33,114 nt of DNA, from NCBI GenBank assembly GCA_902779565.1, contig CACZCD010000014.1, forward strand, positions 1-33,114. Reading direction: 5' to 3'. This DNA is from an uncultured bacterium. Lineage in GTDB: Bacteria; Verrucomicrobiota; Kiritimatiellia; RFP12; UBA1067. The first letter of the stretch is position 1, and each line of letters opens with the position of its first letter. Below are positions 31,867 to 33,114 of this stretch, in pieces. Position numbers and translations under genes: made by a program. The notes beneath the pieces were generated by a model. That model was not told the DNA's origin and did no database searches. It was given only the letters and a program-made list of their open reading frames with translations.

Positions 31867-32973
31867 ATGGCACCTTTCAAATACGGCATGATCGTAGATG
31901 GTGAGAACTATTGCCCACGGCCCGAGCTGGCGCGGCAATTCTCAAAACTGGTCGCGGCGGGTCTCAATGTAGTTGTCCAGGGCGAACGCCGCATGGGGAA
32001 GACCTCGTTCGTCCGCGAAACAATCCGGGCAATGCGCGGAATGGAGCTTGTGTACATCGATCTCTATTGCGTGAAGAGCATTGAAGAGTTCTGCCGCCGC
32101 GCGGTCGCCGCCGTCGCGGACCTCGACCGAAGCGCGGGATTCCTACGACGGACGGCACAGCTGATCGCAAACCTGCGCCCAGTCCTGACGATCGACCGGG
32201 ATACGGGCGTGCCGCAGCTGACGGTTGATTCAAAGTCGGCGAACAGCGTTGCTTCGCTCGAAGATGTCATGGACATGATCTCCGTACATTCCAGGAAACG
32301 CCGCCTTTGCGTCGTGTTCGACGAATTCCAGGATGTTCTGGAATTGGCCGATTCCGACGTCCTTCTGGCACGGCTCCGCGCAAAGATCCAGTTCCAGAAC
32401 AAGATTCCGCATATCTTCCTCGGAAGCGTCCGAAACAGAATGCACGAGATATTCGATTCGCCGAAAAGCCCATTCTTCAAGTCCGCAACTTCATTTAGCG
32501 TCGGTTCCATCGCTGCGGACGATTTCAAGCACTTCCTGACGGAACGCTTTAAAGTGGCCCGCCGCAAAGTCTCAGATGCCGCGCTTGACCGCATTCTTGC
32601 GATTTCGGACGGAATCTCCGGCGACGTGCAGGAGCTGTGCGAGACGATCTGGCTCGCAACGGACACGGGGGCTGCGATTGGCGATGCGGAAATCAACGCC
32701 GGACTCCGGCTCGTCTTTGCCCGCGAAGAAAAAGCGTTTGGCCCCACGCTCTCGCGCCTCACGTCCATTCAGGCGGCGGTGCTGAAGGGACTCGCCCGCT
32801 CGACGGACATCAAGCCGTTTTCCGGAGAATTCATGTCCGAATGCGGCATACGCAACGTCGGCACCGTCACGCGTGCACTTTCGCGCCTTTCATCGGACGA
32901 AATCATATACGAATACGCCGGATCATGGCACTTCACCAATCCGTTCTTCAGGGAATGGCTCAAGACGACCTGA
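31867..32973 (+). CDS. AAA-type ATPase (archaeal-ATPase/ORC-like family)
   Basis: A 368-residue STAND/ORC-like P-loop ATPase. Walker A is GERRMGKTS at 39-47; Walker B is LCVVFDEFQDV with Asp152-Glu153; a sensor-type GSVRNRM follows. The C-terminal ~90 residues (SRLTSIQAAVLKGLARS, then GTVTRALSRLSSDEIIYEY) form a winged helix, and the end HFTNPFFREWL is the typical finish of the 'archaeal ATPase' group. Such proteins are widespread in Bacteroidota and PVC genomes, with no well-defined function. AAGGAGG 6 nt upstream makes 31867 the start; an upstream TTG at 31846 would read the ribosome site as protein and is rejected. It is the only clear plus-strand gene and is divergent from the GH27 operon. 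Confidence 0.92.
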   Translation: MAPFKYGMIVDGENYCPRPELARQFSKLVAAGLNVVVQGERRMGKTSFVRETIRAMRGMELVYIDLYCVKSIEEFCRRAVAAVADLDRSAGFLRRTAQLIANLRPVLTIDRDTGVPQLTVDSKSANSVASLEDVMDMISVHSRKRRLCVVFDEFQDVLELADSDVLLARLRAKIQFQNKIPHIFLGSVRNRMHEIFDSPKSPFFKSATSFSVGSIAADDFKHFLTERFKVARRKVSDAALDRILAISDGISGDVQELCETIWLATDTGAAIGDAEINAGLRLVFAREEKAFGPTLSRLTSIQAAVLKGLARSTDIKPFSGEFMSECGIRNVGTVTRALSRLSSDEIIYEYAGSWHFTNPFFREWLKTT

Positions 32974-32988
32974 CGCTCTCGCATCCAT

Positions 32989-33096
32989 TCACAATGACGT
33001 ATTCTGCTTGCCCTCATACACGTAGGTGCCTCCCTCAACCACCTCGGCAAGAAGTGTTTCCGCCGCCGCAGAAGCTCCGGCGGACAAGTCGCCTTC
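32989..33096 (-). other. Possible C-terminal gene fragment at the right edge
   Basis: A minus-strand open frame of 35 codons ending in VVEGGTYVYEGKQNTSL and a TGA at 32989. An in-frame TGA (33097-33099) closes it upstream, so it is either a short remnant, a frameshifted gene end, or chance. No ribosome site is visible. Confidence 0.2.
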
Positions 33097-33114
33097 TCAT
33101 CCCTCGACAAATCC

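Noticed and set aside
1-33114. tRNA or rRNA genes
   Set aside because: No cloverleaf with a T-loop consensus and no rRNA-like conserved blocks were seen on either strand.

Overview
The window looks like a GC-rich (roughly 60%) bacterial chromosome segment from an anaerobe that lives on complex glycans. My best guess is a host- or gut-associated member of the PVC group (Kiritimatiellota/Lentisphaerota-like). I infer this from gene content: several Tat-type or lipoprotein-type exported enzymes, LamG proteins, a DUF5009/HGSNAT-type acyltransferase, a glycyl radical enzyme with its activase, and SSS and DASS transporters. No rRNA or tRNA is visible, so the taxon is not proven. Almost every gene is on the minus strand; the clear exception is an AAA ATPase at the right end.

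Left edge (1-2.9 kb): the 5' part of recA, which stops resembling RecA after about residue 124. Next comes a small, visibly more AT-rich accessory stretch with a possible gene remnant, a membrane-anchored hypothetical protein, a hairpin-dense gene-free interval, and an MntA-HepT toxin-antitoxin pair. 2.9-12.1 kb: glucuronate isomerase (uxaC), a TetR regulator, a short NagA-type deacetylase, a sugar isomerase/epimerase, a secreted protein of unrecognised family, an SSS symporter overlapping a tartrate/malate-type dehydrogenase, and an S66 peptidase. 12.1-18.8 kb: a DASS transporter, a ceramidase-like protein, a PHP-domain Tat lipoprotein, a tannase/feruloyl-esterase-like protein and a winged-helix regulator. 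18.9-23.1 kb: a two-gene unit of a triple-LamG exported protein and a Tat metallophosphoesterase.

23.1-31.6 kb is the most coherent unit. It is a five-gene minus-strand operon read as lipoprotein alpha-galactosidase (NPCBM + GH27), exported polysaccharide deacetylase, radical-SAM glycyl radical activase, glycyl radical enzyme, and HGSNAT-like membrane acyltransferase. The activase carries an unexpected Tat-like leader. The glycyl radical enzyme gene has been invaded in frame by a pair of inverted GTAG-type REP hairpins and by two blocks of 7-bp tandem repeats. Together the genes suggest release, deacetylation and anaerobic processing of amino-, uronic- or galactose-containing glycans; the exact substrate is inference.

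Regulation: a recurring extended -10 element, TGGTATAAT (or TGATATAAT/TGATATACT), precedes nearly every putative transcription unit. At three genes it lies 6-7 nt from the ATG, which predicts leaderless mRNAs. Heptanucleotide tandem repeats of different sequence but the same 7-bp period occur at four places.
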